A DNA stretch of 64,000 nt from JAXHUH01 sp034211175 (GTDB lineage Bacteria > Actinomycetota > Acidimicrobiia > Acidimicrobiales > CAIXPF01): the NCBI GenBank assembly GCA_034211175.1, contig JAXHUH010000220.1, positions 23,044-87,043 of the forward strand, written 5' to 3'. This document shows positions 8,363 through 16,123 of the stretch, piece after piece. The notes below the pieces were generated by a model. That model was given only the letters and a program-made list of their open reading frames with translations. It ran no database searches and was not told the DNA's origin. Position 1 is the stretch's first letter. Each line of letters opens with the position of its first letter. Position numbers and translations under genes: made by a program.

Positions 8363-8379
8363 TTCGAACGCTGTTCGAA
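8363..8379 (-). promoter_or_regulatory. Perfect dyad TTCGAAC-GCT-GTTCGAA, probable repressor operator
   Basis: Seven-base arms with a three-base spacer, 73 bases upstream of the aldehyde dehydrogenase start. The AAC-N3-GTT core resembles TetR-family operators of actinobacterial catabolic genes. A plausible -10 (CAGACT on the minus strand) lies 18 bases downstream of the inner arm. No regulator gene is adjacent. Confidence 0.55.
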
Positions 8380-8425
8380 TTGACGCCGGGCCGCACGCGC
8401 CGGGAACCCGCGTCAGCTGACCACC

Positions 8426-8490
8426 GGTTCTGGTCTACGCCGATGCGGACGACGGCGCTGGTCGCACGACGACCCATGTCGTCCAGAACG
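8426..8490 (+). repeat. Intergenic hairpin repeat I
   Basis: Ends GTTCTGG (8427-8433) and CCAGAAC (8483-8489) are perfectly complementary. The interior (GTCTACGCC ...) resembles elements D and E. It lies about 50 bases downstream of the stop of the 59-residue minus-strand gene, where a terminator would be expected. Confidence 0.6.
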
Positions 8491-8538
8491 GACCGTGGTG
8501 TCGTGCGGCGGCTCGTGGCGTCTCGGTCCCGACCGGGA

Positions 8539-8718
8539 TCAGCCGAAGCCACCTGCGTTGCCGCCGAACGGGGCGGCCTTGTAGTCGTCGCCGCGCTTCT
8601 GGGCCTCGGTGATCGTCATCGGCTTGTGGGCGTCGGTGACCTCGGCCGGGCCGGGACGTGAGGAGCCCGAGCGGAACGGTCGGAGGATCTTGCGGATCAT
8701 CGTCGTGATGCGGGCCAT
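8539..8718 (-). CDS. Short conserved-looking hypothetical protein (59 residues)
   Basis: A 60-codon frame from ATG (8716-8718). The N-terminal third is basic and hydrophobic (MARITTMIRKILRPFRSG), the middle polar (TDAHKPMTITEAQKRGDDYK), and the end glycine-rich (AAPFGGNAGGFG). I do not recognise it. Support comes from the third-position GC bias, a sensible amino acid mix and the fact that it fills an otherwise empty 550-base gap. An amphipathic N-terminus could associate with the membrane. No clear ribosome-binding site. Treat as probable rather than certain. Confidence 0.5.
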   Translation of the reverse strand: MARITTMIRKILRPFRSGSSRPGPAEVTDAHKPMTITEAQKRGDDYKAAPFGGNAGGFG

Positions 8719-8838
8719 GCGCCCACCCTAGGAAGGCGAACGACCACCTTGCGGCGCACCGCCGGTCCGGGCCGGGCGATTCGCCCCGGCCCGGCGGCCC
8801 GGTTAGGTTCCCGCGGCGAGCCGCACGGAGGGGGGAAC

Positions 8839-10080
8839 GTGACGAGCGACGCGCCCGAACGCGCACCGGCCGACGCCACGGCAGGCGATCCGGGGCCGCG
8901 CGCGCTGCCGCTGACCGGGGTGAAGGTCCTCGACCTCGGCCGCATCTACCAGGGGCCGTGGTGCGGGATGATGCTCGCCCTGGCCGGGGCCGACGTGGTC
9001 AAGGTCGAACAACCCGGGGGCGAGCCGGCCAGGCTGCGGGGCAACGGTGGCGCCACCGTCCCGCTCGCCATGCTCAACGCCAACAAGCGCGACATCACCC
9101 TCGACCTCAAGCACCCTCGCGGGCGGGAGCTGTTCGTCGAGCTGGCCATGGGCGCCGACGTCGTCGTCGAGAACTTCGGCCCGGGGACCATGGACCGCCT
9201 CGGCATCGGGCCCGACGTGCTGCTCGCCGCCAACCCCCGGCTCGTGTACGGCGCCGCCACCGGCTACGGGATCGACGGGCCCGACCGCGACCAGCTCGCC
9301 ATGGACGTCACCATCCAGGCCCACGGCGGGATCATGAGCGTCACCGGCTTCCCCGGCCAGCCGCCGGTGAAGGCGGGGGTGGCGTTCGTCGACTTCCTCG
9401 GCGGCACCCACCTCTACGGCGGCATCGTCACCGCGCTCTACGAGCGGGAACGGACCGGGCGGGGCCGGGTCGTCGACGTCGCGATGATCGACACGATCTA
9501 CCCGACGCTCGCGTCGAACCTGTCGGCCTACTACCGCGACGGGACGGTCGAGCGGTCGGGCAACGGCCACGGCGGCGGTGCGCTCGTGCCCTACGACGTG
9601 TTCCCGACGAGCGACGGCCACATCGCGCTGATCGTCGTGACCGAGCAGCACTGGCGGAACCTGTGCGCGGCGATCGGCCGCCCGGAGCTGGCCGAGGACG
9701 AGCGCTATCGCAGCAACGGGCGCCGCTTCCACCACGCGGACGAGGTGAACGGGCTGGTCGCTGCGTGGACGTCGTCGCACACCCGGGCCGAGGTGCGCAC
9801 CGCGCTCGGCGAGGCCCGGGTGCCGGCGGCGGCCGTGCGGGAGATCGGTGAGGTCGTCGAGGACCGCCACCTCCACGAGCGCGGTGCCCTCCAGCACCTC
9901 GACCACCCCGAGCTCGGCCCGATCGTGGTGCCCCACAGCCCGATGCGCTACCGGGGCAGCGACCTGGCCGAGCTGCGGCCGAGCCCCGCCCTCGGCGAGC
10001 ACAACGCCGAGGTGTACGCCGACTGGCTCGGCCTCTCCGCGGATGACATCGCCACCCTCGCCGCCGAGGCCGTCATCTGA
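8839..10080 (+). CDS. CaiB/BaiF family class III CoA-transferase
   Basis: 413 residues. The opening LTGVKVLDLGRIYQGPWCGMMLALAGADVVKVE is the family signature, with the following MLNANKRDITLDLKHP and the catalytic aspartate expected in DQLAMDVTIQAHGG. Class III transferases move CoA from one carboxylate to another through a mixed anhydride. The GTG at 8839 has a strong GGAGGGGGG site eight bases upstream and a -10-like TTAGGT near 8805. It heads a cluster with two acyl-CoA dehydrogenases, a second CoA-transferase and an enoyl-CoA hydratase, so it probably activates the carboxylic acid substrate of that pathway (inference). Confidence 0.88.
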   Translation: MTSDAPERAPADATAGDPGPRALPLTGVKVLDLGRIYQGPWCGMMLALAGADVVKVEQPGGEPARLRGNGGATVPLAMLNANKRDITLDLKHPRGRELFVELAMGADVVVENFGPGTMDRLGIGPDVLLAANPRLVYGAATGYGIDGPDRDQLAMDVTIQAHGGIMSVTGFPGQPPVKAGVAFVDFLGGTHLYGGIVTALYERERTGRGRVVDVAMIDTIYPTLASNLSAYYRDGTVERSGNGHGGGALVPYDVFPTSDGHIALIVVTEQHWRNLCAAIGRPELAEDERYRSNGRRFHHADEVNGLVAAWTSSHTRAEVRTALGEARVPAAAVREIGEVVEDRHLHERGALQHLDHPELGPIVVPHSPMRYRGSDLAELRPSPALGEHNAEVYADWLGLSADDIATLAAEAVI

Positions 10081-10114
10081 TGCCCCCGAATCGACCGCGC
10101 GGCGCTCGATTGCC

Positions 10115-10179
10115 CGAACTGGTCTACATCGGACGCGCGGCGACCTGCGGGTTCGCGTCGGGGCCTGTAGACCAGAACG
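10115..10179 (+). repeat. Intergenic hairpin repeat D
   Basis: A perfect ten-base stem, CTGGTCTACA (10119-10128) with TGTAGACCAG (10166-10175), bounded by CGAA and AACG ends that leave a two-base A-A mismatch and then close again. It lies 34 bases after the CoA-transferase stop and before the acyl-CoA dehydrogenase. It may attenuate transcription between the two genes. Confidence 0.75.
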
Positions 10180-10231
10180 CTCGCGTGCGGGAAGTGGGGG
10201 ATTGCTGGCGGTATCTGGTGGGGGAGGGGTG

Positions 10232-11365
10232 ATGTTCGCGGTCGACGACGAGCTGGAGGCGCTGCAGGCGACTGCGGCTGCGGTCGCCGAGCGGGAGCTG
10301 CGGCCCCGGTTGCGTGACGCCGAGCGCGCCGGCCGCCTCGACGACCGGGTGCTCGCCGTGCTCGACGACCTCGCCCTCGCCGCGCTCGACGTGGACGAGA
10401 CCGTTGGCGGGGCGGGTGCAGGATGCCTGGCCAAGATCACGGTGCTCGAGGAACTGGCCCGGGGCGACGCCGGTGGCCTGGCCGCTGCGGACCCGATCGG
10501 ACCGACCGCCGGTGCGATCGCTGCGTGCCCCGACCGCGACGTCGCCTCGACCGTCGTGACCGACGCACTCGCCCACCGGGGCCGGGCGGCGCTCGCGGTG
10601 ATCGATCCGGACGAACGCGACCGGTCCGGTTCGCCCCCGCTGGCGTGGGCGCCGGATGCGCCGCCGCTGCGGTGGCTGTGGACGATCGCGGGCGACCGGC
10701 TCTGCCTGGCCGCGGTGCCCGACGACGCGACCTCACCGCTGGCCGAGCCCGCGCTGGCGTTCGCCGCATCGGGCGCGGTCGAGCTCGCCGACGGTCGAGC
10801 GGAGGTCAGCGCGACCTGGGACCTGCGACCCGGGGCCGGCGCCGAGGTGCGGGCGCGGGCCCGGCTGTGGGCCGCGGCCGTCGCGGTCGGCGTGGCCCAG
10901 GACGCGTTCGACGCGACCATCGCCTACACCACCGAGCGGGTCGTGTTCGGGCGGCCCGTCGCCCACCACCAGGGCAACGCGTTCGAGCTCGCCGCGCTCG
11001 CCACCCGGGTCCACGGCGCCCGCCTCGTGGTGCGCGACGCCGCGGCGCGGTTCGATCGGGGACCGACGACGACCGGCGACGAGGCGGCGGCCGCGTTCTG
11101 GGCGACCCAGGCCTGGTTCGACGCCATCGGGACGGCCGTGGCGGTGACCGACGCCGGTGTGCAGCTCCTCGGCGGGCACGGTTTCCTCGTCGACCACCCG
11201 GCGGAGAAGCGGTTCCGGGAGGCCCGGATGCTCGGCCTGCTCCACGGCGGCGAGGACGCGGCCCGCTCCGACCTCGCCGACGCGGTGCTCGACGTCGCCG
11301 ATCCGCTGTTCGACGGCATCGGCGCCGCCGACCCGGCCCGGGTGACGGGGGAGGTGGCGGGGTGA
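10232..11365 (+). CDS. Acyl-CoA dehydrogenase family protein (divergent)
   Basis: 377 residues from ATG 10232; a GTG three bases earlier is equally possible behind the GGGGAGGGG site. The C-terminal domain is recognisable: YTTERVVFGRPVAHHQGNAFELAALATRV and VQLLGGHGFLVDHPAEKRFREARMLGLLHGG. The N-terminal and middle domains are poorly conserved, as in the second subunits of alpha2beta2 acyl-CoA dehydrogenases (FadE/ChsE-type) used on steroid-like side chains. It is followed after 15 bases by a second, better conserved acyl-CoA dehydrogenase, consistent with a heteromeric enzyme. FAD-dependent alpha,beta-desaturation of an acyl-CoA is the expected reaction. Confidence 0.78.
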   Translation: MFAVDDELEALQATAAAVAERELRPRLRDAERAGRLDDRVLAVLDDLALAALDVDETVGGAGAGCLAKITVLEELARGDAGGLAAADPIGPTAGAIAACPDRDVASTVVTDALAHRGRAALAVIDPDERDRSGSPPLAWAPDAPPLRWLWTIAGDRLCLAAVPDDATSPLAEPALAFAASGAVELADGRAEVSATWDLRPGAGAEVRARARLWAAAVAVGVAQDAFDATIAYTTERVVFGRPVAHHQGNAFELAALATRVHGARLVVRDAAARFDRGPTTTGDEAAAAFWATQAWFDAIGTAVAVTDAGVQLLGGHGFLVDHPAEKRFREARMLGLLHGGEDAARSDLADAVLDVADPLFDGIGAADPARVTGEVAG

Positions 11366-11380
11366 TCGGGAGATGACACG

Positions 11381-12565
11381 GTGATCGAGCTCGACGAGCG
11401 CAGCCGGGAGATGGTGGCCGAGGTACGGGAGCTCGGCCGCACCTACATGCGGCCCATGGGGCTCGAGAGCGACCGGACCGGCGAGCCGCCGCCGACCGAC
11501 CATCCCTTCTACGCGATCTGCGCCCGCAAGGGGGGCCTGGTCACCAAGCTCGTCGGCGGCGACGAGCCCGGCACGACCGCGCTCACGTGGAAGCCGCTGC
11601 GGTTCCTGCTCACCGCCGAGGAGAGCGCGTACTGGGACCGGGGCGTGGCGCTGTCGCTGCCCGGTCCGGGACTGGGCGGCACCGCGCTGCGGTCGATGGG
11701 GACCGACGAGCAGCGCGAGCGGTTCCTGCGACCGTTCCTCGGCCACACCCGCCCGCGGTGGGCGGCGATGGCGCTCACCGAGCCCGAGGCCGGCAGCGAC
11801 GTCGCCCGCATCCGCACCCGGTGCCGTCGCGACGGCGACGAGTGGGTGCTCGACGGGTCGAAGATGTTCTGCTCCAACGGCGCCCGCTCCGAGTGGGTCG
11901 TCGTGTGGGCCACCGTCGACCCGGCGCTCGGGCGCGACGGCCACCGGGCGTTCGTCGTCCCGAGGGACACCCCGGGGTTCGAGCTGCTGCGGGTCGAGCA
12001 CAAGATGGGCTCGCGTGGCTACGAGACCGCGAGCTTCGCCCTCGACGGCGTGCGGGTCCCGGCGGAGAACCTGCTCGGCGGCGAGGAGCGCTACCGGGGC
12101 CGTCGCGGGTTCAAGGGTGCGATGGCCACGTTCAACCTGACCCGCCCGGTGCACGCCGCCCAGGGCGTGGGCATGGGGCGGGCCGCTGCCGACCACGCAC
12201 TCGCCTTCGTCCGCGACGAGTACCCGGCCCACGGCCGACGCCGTCAGCGGGCGCTGGAGCGCCTCGCCGAGATCCGCCGGGGTCTGCACACCGCCAGGCT
12301 CATCTGCCTCCACGCCGCGTGGCTCGCTCGCGAAGGGCGGGACAACGCGCTGGAGGCGTCGTACTCGAAGCTGTTCGCTCCGCCGGTCGTGTTCGACGCG
12401 GTGTCGGCGGCGTTGGAGATCGTCGGCGAGGCCGGCGTTCGCCGCGACCACCACCTCGAGAAGCTCTACCGGGACGTGAAGATCCTCGACATCGGCGAGG
12501 GCACCCAGCAGGTCCAGCGCCTCGTCGTCGGTCGCCGCCTGTTCGGCCTGCCCAAGGAGACCTGA
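11381..12565 (+). CDS. Acyl-CoA dehydrogenase
   Basis: 394 residues from GTG 11381. Family features include MALTEPEAGSDVARIRTR (FAD/substrate contact), WVLDGSKMFCSNGARSEWVVVWA, SRGYETASFALDGVRVPAENLLGG, and a C-terminal YRDVKILDIGEGTQQVQRLVVGR that places substrate and FAD-binding residues. It catalyses alpha,beta-dehydrogenation of an acyl-CoA, passing electrons to ETF. It sits 15 bases after the divergent paralogue and two bases before the next CoA-transferase, so all are likely co-transcribed. Confidence 0.88.
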   Translation: MIELDERSREMVAEVRELGRTYMRPMGLESDRTGEPPPTDHPFYAICARKGGLVTKLVGGDEPGTTALTWKPLRFLLTAEESAYWDRGVALSLPGPGLGGTALRSMGTDEQRERFLRPFLGHTRPRWAAMALTEPEAGSDVARIRTRCRRDGDEWVLDGSKMFCSNGARSEWVVVWATVDPALGRDGHRAFVVPRDTPGFELLRVEHKMGSRGYETASFALDGVRVPAENLLGGEERYRGRRGFKGAMATFNLTRPVHAAQGVGMGRAAADHALAFVRDEYPAHGRRRQRALERLAEIRRGLHTARLICLHAAWLAREGRDNALEASYSKLFAPPVVFDAVSAALEIVGEAGVRRDHHLEKLYRDVKILDIGEGTQQVQRLVVGRRLFGLPKET

Positions 12566-12567
12566 GC

Positions 12568-13758
12568 GTGCTGCCGCTCGACGACATCCGCGTGCTCGAC
12601 CTCACCGTCGCCCGGGCCGGCCCGACGTGTGTGCGCCAGCTCGCCGACTGGGGCGCCGACGTCGTGCGGGTCGAGCACCCCCGCACCGCGGCCGGCGGCG
12701 GCTCGGCCGACTCGGCCCGCCACGGCTCCGACTTCCAGCACCTCCACCGCAACAAGCGGTCGCTCACGCTCGATCTCAAGGACCCGGCCGGCCTCGACGT
12801 CCTGCTGCGGCTCGTCGACGGGGCCGACGTCGTCGTCGAGAACATGCGCCCGCCGGTGAAGCACCGCCTCGGCGTCGACTACGAGACGCTCAGCGCCCGC
12901 AACCCCCGCCTCGTCTACGGCTCGATCTCGGGGTTCGGCCAGGACGGCCCCTACGCGGAGCGGGGCGGTGTCGACCAGATCGCCCAGGGCATGGGCGGGT
13001 TGATGAGCGTCACCGGCGACGAGGACTCGGGCCCGATGCGGGTCGGCATCCCGGTGTCGGACCTGTCGGCCGGGCTCTACCTGGCGGTCGGGATCCTCGT
13101 CGCCCTCCACGAGCGGGAGCGCACCGGCCGGGGCCGTTGGGTCCGCACGTCGCTGCTCGAGGCGATGGTGTCGATGATGGACCTCCAGGCGGCCCGCTAC
13201 ACGGTCGACGGGGAGGTCCCGACACCGCAGGGCAACCACCACCCGACGCTGGTGCCGATGGGGTGCTTCGCCTCGGCCGACGGCCACGTCAACATCGCCG
13301 GGCCGTCCGGTCGGCTGCTGCGGCGGTTCTGCGAGGCGATCGACCTGCCCGGCCTGCCCGAGGACCCGCGGTTCGACACCGGCGAGAAGCGCTCCGCGAA
13401 CCGGGCCGAGCTGAACGCCATCGTCGCCGAGCGGCTCCGGACGAAGCCGACGAGCCACTGGATCGCGGTCCTCAACGACGCCGGCGTGCCGTGCGGGCCC
13501 GTCTACTCGCTCGGCGAGGTGTTCGCCGACCCCCAGGTCGAGCACCTCGGGCTCACCGGCACCGTCACCCACGCCGAGCTGGGCGACCTCGACATCGTCC
13601 GCAACGCGGTGACGATGGCCGGCCCGGACGGCGGCGCCGGCCCGGCCACCGTGCGCACGCCGAGCCCCGAAGCCGGCGAGCACTCCGACGACGTCCTCGC
13701 CGCGCTCGGCCTCGACGCCGACGAGATCGACGACCTGCGCCGCCGGGGCGTCATCTGA
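12568..13758 (+). CDS. CaiB/BaiF family class III CoA-transferase
   Basis: 396 residues from the GTG two bases after the previous stop. LDDIRVLDLTVARAGPTCVRQLADWGADVVRVEHP and HRNKRSLTLDLKDPAGLDVLLRLVDGADVVVENMRP are family hallmarks, with ERGGVDQIAQGMGGLMSVTG carrying the expected catalytic aspartate. It is only moderately similar to the CoA-transferase at 8839, so this is not a recent duplication. Two transferases in one cluster suggest two CoA-activation or CoA-recycling steps (inference). Confidence 0.88.
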   Translation: MLPLDDIRVLDLTVARAGPTCVRQLADWGADVVRVEHPRTAAGGGSADSARHGSDFQHLHRNKRSLTLDLKDPAGLDVLLRLVDGADVVVENMRPPVKHRLGVDYETLSARNPRLVYGSISGFGQDGPYAERGGVDQIAQGMGGLMSVTGDEDSGPMRVGIPVSDLSAGLYLAVGILVALHERERTGRGRWVRTSLLEAMVSMMDLQAARYTVDGEVPTPQGNHHPTLVPMGCFASADGHVNIAGPSGRLLRRFCEAIDLPGLPEDPRFDTGEKRSANRAELNAIVAERLRTKPTSHWIAVLNDAGVPCGPVYSLGEVFADPQVEHLGLTGTVTHAELGDLDIVRNAVTMAGPDGGAGPATVRTPSPEAGEHSDDVLAALGLDADEIDDLRRRGVI

Positions 13759-13841
13759 CGCCCGGGTCGGGCCCCTGCCATGATCCGGGCCGCCGAGCGA
13801 CACCACCGACGCACCACCACCGACCCCGGGGAGCCCGACGC

Positions 13842-14654
13842 ATGGCCGAGACGACACGCGACACCGGCACCGACCAGCTGCTGCTGGAGGTCGACGCCGA
13901 CGGCATCGCCCTCCTCACGTTCAACAACCCGGCCAAGCGCAACGCCCTGTCCGGGCCGATCCGGGCGGCGTTGCCGGTCGCGCTGCGCCAGCTGGCCGAC
14001 GACCCCGGTGTGCGGGTGGTCGTGGTCACGGGTGCGGGCGGCAAGGCGTTCGTCTCCGGCGCCGACATCTCGGAGTTCGGCGAGCAGCGGACCTCGGTCG
14101 AGGCCCGCGCCGCGTACGACGAGCAGATGGCGGACACCGGACGGGCGTGGGCCGCGATCGGTCAGCCGATCATCGCCATGATCCGCGGGTTCTGCATCGG
14201 CGGTGGCCTGCTCACGGCCATGAACGCCGACATCCGCATCGCGTCCGACGACAGCCGGTTCGGGGTGCCCGCGGCCCGCCTCGGCCTCGGCTACGGCTAC
14301 GCCGGGGTCGAGCGGCTGATGAGCCTGGTCGGCCCGGCCGCCGCGTCCGAGATCCTGTTCTCGGCCCGGCGCTTCACCGCCGCCGAGGCCTACGACATGG
14401 GCCTGGTCAACCGCGTGGTGCCGACCGACGAGCTCGAGCCGCAGGTGATGGAGCTGGCGCGCTCGATCGCCGCGAACGCGCCGATGACCGTCGCCGCCGC
14501 CAAGGCGGCCATCGCCGAGGCGTCGAAGCCGGCCGAGCGGCGCGACCTCGACAAGGTCAGGGCGATGGTCGAGGCGTGCTTCCGCTCCGAGGACTACCGC
14601 GAGGGCCAGGCCGCGTTCATGGAGAAGCGCACCCCGGTCTTCCGCGGCCACTGA
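13842..14654 (+). CDS. Enoyl-CoA hydratase/isomerase family protein
   Basis: 270 residues. The crotonase fold is clear: LLTFNNPAKRNALSGPIRAAL, the oxyanion-hole strands AFVSGADISEFGEQ and IRGFCIGGGLLTAMNADIRIAS, and RLGLGYGYAGVERLMSLVGPAAASEILFSARRFTAAEAYDMGLVNRVVP. One of the two glutamates of classical hydratases is not conserved at the usual place, so isomerase or lyase activity on a CoA ester is possible. The ATG follows a GGGGAGCCCGACG leader. It closes the degradation cluster and is convergent with a lipoprotein gene. Confidence 0.85.
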   Translation: MAETTRDTGTDQLLLEVDADGIALLTFNNPAKRNALSGPIRAALPVALRQLADDPGVRVVVVTGAGGKAFVSGADISEFGEQRTSVEARAAYDEQMADTGRAWAAIGQPIIAMIRGFCIGGGLLTAMNADIRIASDDSRFGVPAARLGLGYGYAGVERLMSLVGPAAASEILFSARRFTAAEAYDMGLVNRVVPTDELEPQVMELARSIAANAPMTVAAAKAAIAEASKPAERRDLDKVRAMVEACFRSEDYREGQAAFMEKRTPVFRGH

Positions 14655-14660
14655 TCACGA

Positions 14661-14706
14661 TCCTGCATGTACGGATGACCACCGGTGGCAGCCCCTGCAG
14701 GCAGGA
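14661..14706 (+). repeat. Intergenic hairpin J between convergent genes
   Basis: TCCTGC (14661-14666) pairs with GCAGGA (14701-14706), enclosing the ten-base palindrome CCACCGGTGG (14679-14688). The GACCACCGGTGGCA core recurs in the two tandem repeats at 38088-38200. It starts seven bases after the enoyl-CoA hydratase stop and could terminate transcription from both sides. Membership of the hairpin family is less certain because its ends differ. Confidence 0.5.
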
Positions 14707-14723
14707 CCGAGTCGGGGCAGGGG

Positions 14724-15239
14724 CTACGACGCGTTGATCTCCTGGATGTTGACCGTGACCGTGCCGGCGTCCTCGGCCGAGACCGACACCGACGTGCCCG
14801 ACTCGGGGAGCTGCCAGAACCAGGTGGCGGCGCCGCCGTTCGTGTTCTCGATGCGGTTCACGCCGTCGAGGCCGTCGAAGTGGTCGTCGTAGAGATCGAC
14901 GAGGGCGTCGGCGTCCGACCCGGGGTACTCCAGGGTGACCGTCACGATCGACTCGCCGTCCGAGCCGATGACCGAGCTGCCGAGCACGCTGTAGCCGTCG
15001 CGCAACGGCAGCGTCAGCTCGTCGGGGATGTCGCCGCCGGACTCGAAGGAGAGCGACTCACCGTCGCTCTCGAACGACACCCGACCGTCCTCGGCGTCGA
15101 CGTCGAGCTCGACGTTGCCGCCGGTCTCGGCCTCGATGCCCCGCTCGACCGCTTCCTCGGTCAGCTCCTCGGTGATCCGACCGCACCCGGCCGACGCGAT
15201 CACGCACGCGCCCGCCAGGAGCACCATCGCTCGTCTCAT
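14724..15239 (-). CDS. Putative lipoprotein, unknown function
   Basis: 171 residues. The N-terminus MRRAMVLLAGACVIASAGCG is a type II signal peptide with a lipobox (ASAGC, C19). A helical segment ITEELTEEAVERGIEAETG follows, then a beta-rich domain with DGESLSFESGGDIPDELTLPLRDGYSVLG and a C-terminal WFWQLPESGTSVSVS. Similar helix-plus-beta lipoproteins occur in actinobacteria and some bacilli, but no function is assigned. Exported and anchored in the outer leaflet of the membrane. Confidence 0.75.
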   Translation of the reverse strand: MRRAMVLLAGACVIASAGCGRITEELTEEAVERGIEAETGGNVELDVDAEDGRVSFESDGESLSFESGGDIPDELTLPLRDGYSVLGSSVIGSDGESIVTVTLEYPGSDADALVDLYDDHFDGLDGVNRIENTNGGAATWFWQLPESGTSVSVSAEDAGTVTVNIQEINAS

Positions 15240-15359
15240 GCCCGCTCCCTCGTCGATTCCGCCGACGGAGCAGCATGCCAGCCACGGCGCCGGATCGCAT
15301 CCTCAGCGCAGGTCACGGACGCTCCCGGGCGCGCGGTTCTGAATTGCCCGTGGCCATTT

Positions 15360-15379
15360 GTTGATCATGGATCATCAAC
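15360..15379 (+). promoter_or_regulatory. AT-richer imperfect palindrome upstream of the lipoprotein gene
   Basis: A 20-base imperfect dyad, GTTGATCATG-GATCATCAAC, with 8 of 10 positions paired. It sits in a patch (about 15340-15420) clearly less GC-rich than its surroundings, about 120 bases upstream of the minus-strand lipoprotein gene. Possible operator; no regulator identified. Confidence 0.35.
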
Positions 15380-15436
15380 AGACGCGCAAATATGGTTCCA
15401 TGACGTGTCGAAATCCGACGGAATGGCGCGTGAAGA

Positions 15437-15464
15437 GGGGGCCCGACATCGACGTCGGACCCCC
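15437..15464 (-). terminator. Hairpin downstream of the 71-residue basic protein gene
   Basis: GGGGGCCCGAC (15437-15447) pairs with GTCGGACCCCC (15454-15464) over ten of eleven positions around a six-base loop. It starts 15 bases after the stop codon on the minus strand. There is no T-run, so it is a terminator candidate of the kind common in high-GC genomes. Confidence 0.6.
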
Positions 15465-15478
15465 TCGGTCTCACCCGG

Positions 15479-15694
15479 TCAGCGCATGCCGCGCTGTGCG
15501 GCCCGGGCGCCGATCGGTCGGCCTCCCTGGCGGCGCCCCTTGAACGGCTCGTCGCGTCTGGCCCGACGCACGGTCATCTCGGGGCGGGGCCGGTCGGCAT
15601 CGGGTTCGCCATGCGTGTCGGGCCGGGTGCCCTTGGGGGTCACGCGGCCGCCGGGGCGGTTGCGGTTGGTGCGGGAAGAACGCTTTGCAGTCAT
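15479..15694 (-). CDS. Small, very basic protein (71 residues), unknown function
   Basis: Starts at ATG 15694 behind a GAGAGGAC site. The sequence is almost entirely polar, rich in arginine, glycine, proline and lysine (AKRSSRTNRNRPGG, FKGRRQGGRPIG), with no hydrophobic core, so it is probably disordered and may bind nucleic acid. I do not recognise a family. The frame stays open upstream, but that part looks like noncoding leader. A clear terminator-like hairpin and a well-formed promoter 260 bases upstream frame it as a single transcription unit. Confidence 0.6.
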   Translation of the reverse strand: MTAKRSSRTNRNRPGGRVTPKGTRPDTHGEPDADRPRPEMTVRRARRDEPFKGRRQGGRPIGARAAQRGMR

Positions 15695-15950
15695 GGGGTC
15701 GTCCTCTCGAACGTGCCCGTCACGGGGTGGACGGGGGCCGGGTGAGGCGGACGGCGCTCCGAAGACGTCGGGCGGTCGGCACGTGGGCGCCGACAACCGA
15801 ACGAGCAGGATCCGAAGAGCCGTGAGGCGGAACACACCGGGAGCGGTGCGGCATCGCCATCAGTCGCCGCTGGCACGCAGTCGTCTCGCCCTCGGGCGCC
15901 CGGTCATGCCGGGGTTGCCGCTGCGTGTGCGGGGCTCATCACAGGATCAT
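15695..15950 (-). other. Long untranslated leader of the 15479 gene
   Basis: About 255 bases lie between the predicted transcription start and the ATG at 15694, with no plausible coding frame. Near the 5' end the sequence CATCAC ... GTGATG can form a short hairpin. The leader could hold a regulatory RNA or an attenuator; I see no known riboswitch. Confidence 0.35.
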
Positions 15951-15957
15951 GGTGATG

Positions 15958-15986
15958 ACTGTAACCCCTGCGTTCCGCCGTGCCAA
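15958..15986 (-). promoter_or_regulatory. Consensus-like promoter on the minus strand
   Basis: On the minus strand a -35 TTGGCA (15981-15986) and a -10 TACAGT (15958-15963) are separated by exactly 17 bases, the best sigma-70-type promoter seen in this window. It points towards the small basic protein gene ending at 15479. Confidence 0.6.
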
Positions 15987-16111
15987 GTGATTTCCAGGAA
16001 TACGTGCGATGTCGCCGCAGCCATGGGACGTAATAGCGGCATCTCGGTCGCGTGTCACATCACTACCGGGGGTCGCGTGTGGTCGACGGGCGGCCGTGGT
16101 GCCTCGAGGCG

Positions 16112-16117
16112 TACGCT
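16112..16117 (+). promoter_or_regulatory. -10 box TACGCT of a leaderless hydrolase gene
   Basis: TACGCT ends six bases before the ATG at 16124, so transcription probably starts at or next to the A of the start codon. No -35 of good quality is visible. Confidence 0.45.
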
Positions 16118-16123
16118 GCCGGC

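Noticed and set aside
10115..10179. Riboswitch upstream of the acyl-CoA dehydrogenase
   Set aside because: The hairpin shares ends and layout with the dispersed repeat elements and lacks any conserved aptamer sequence.
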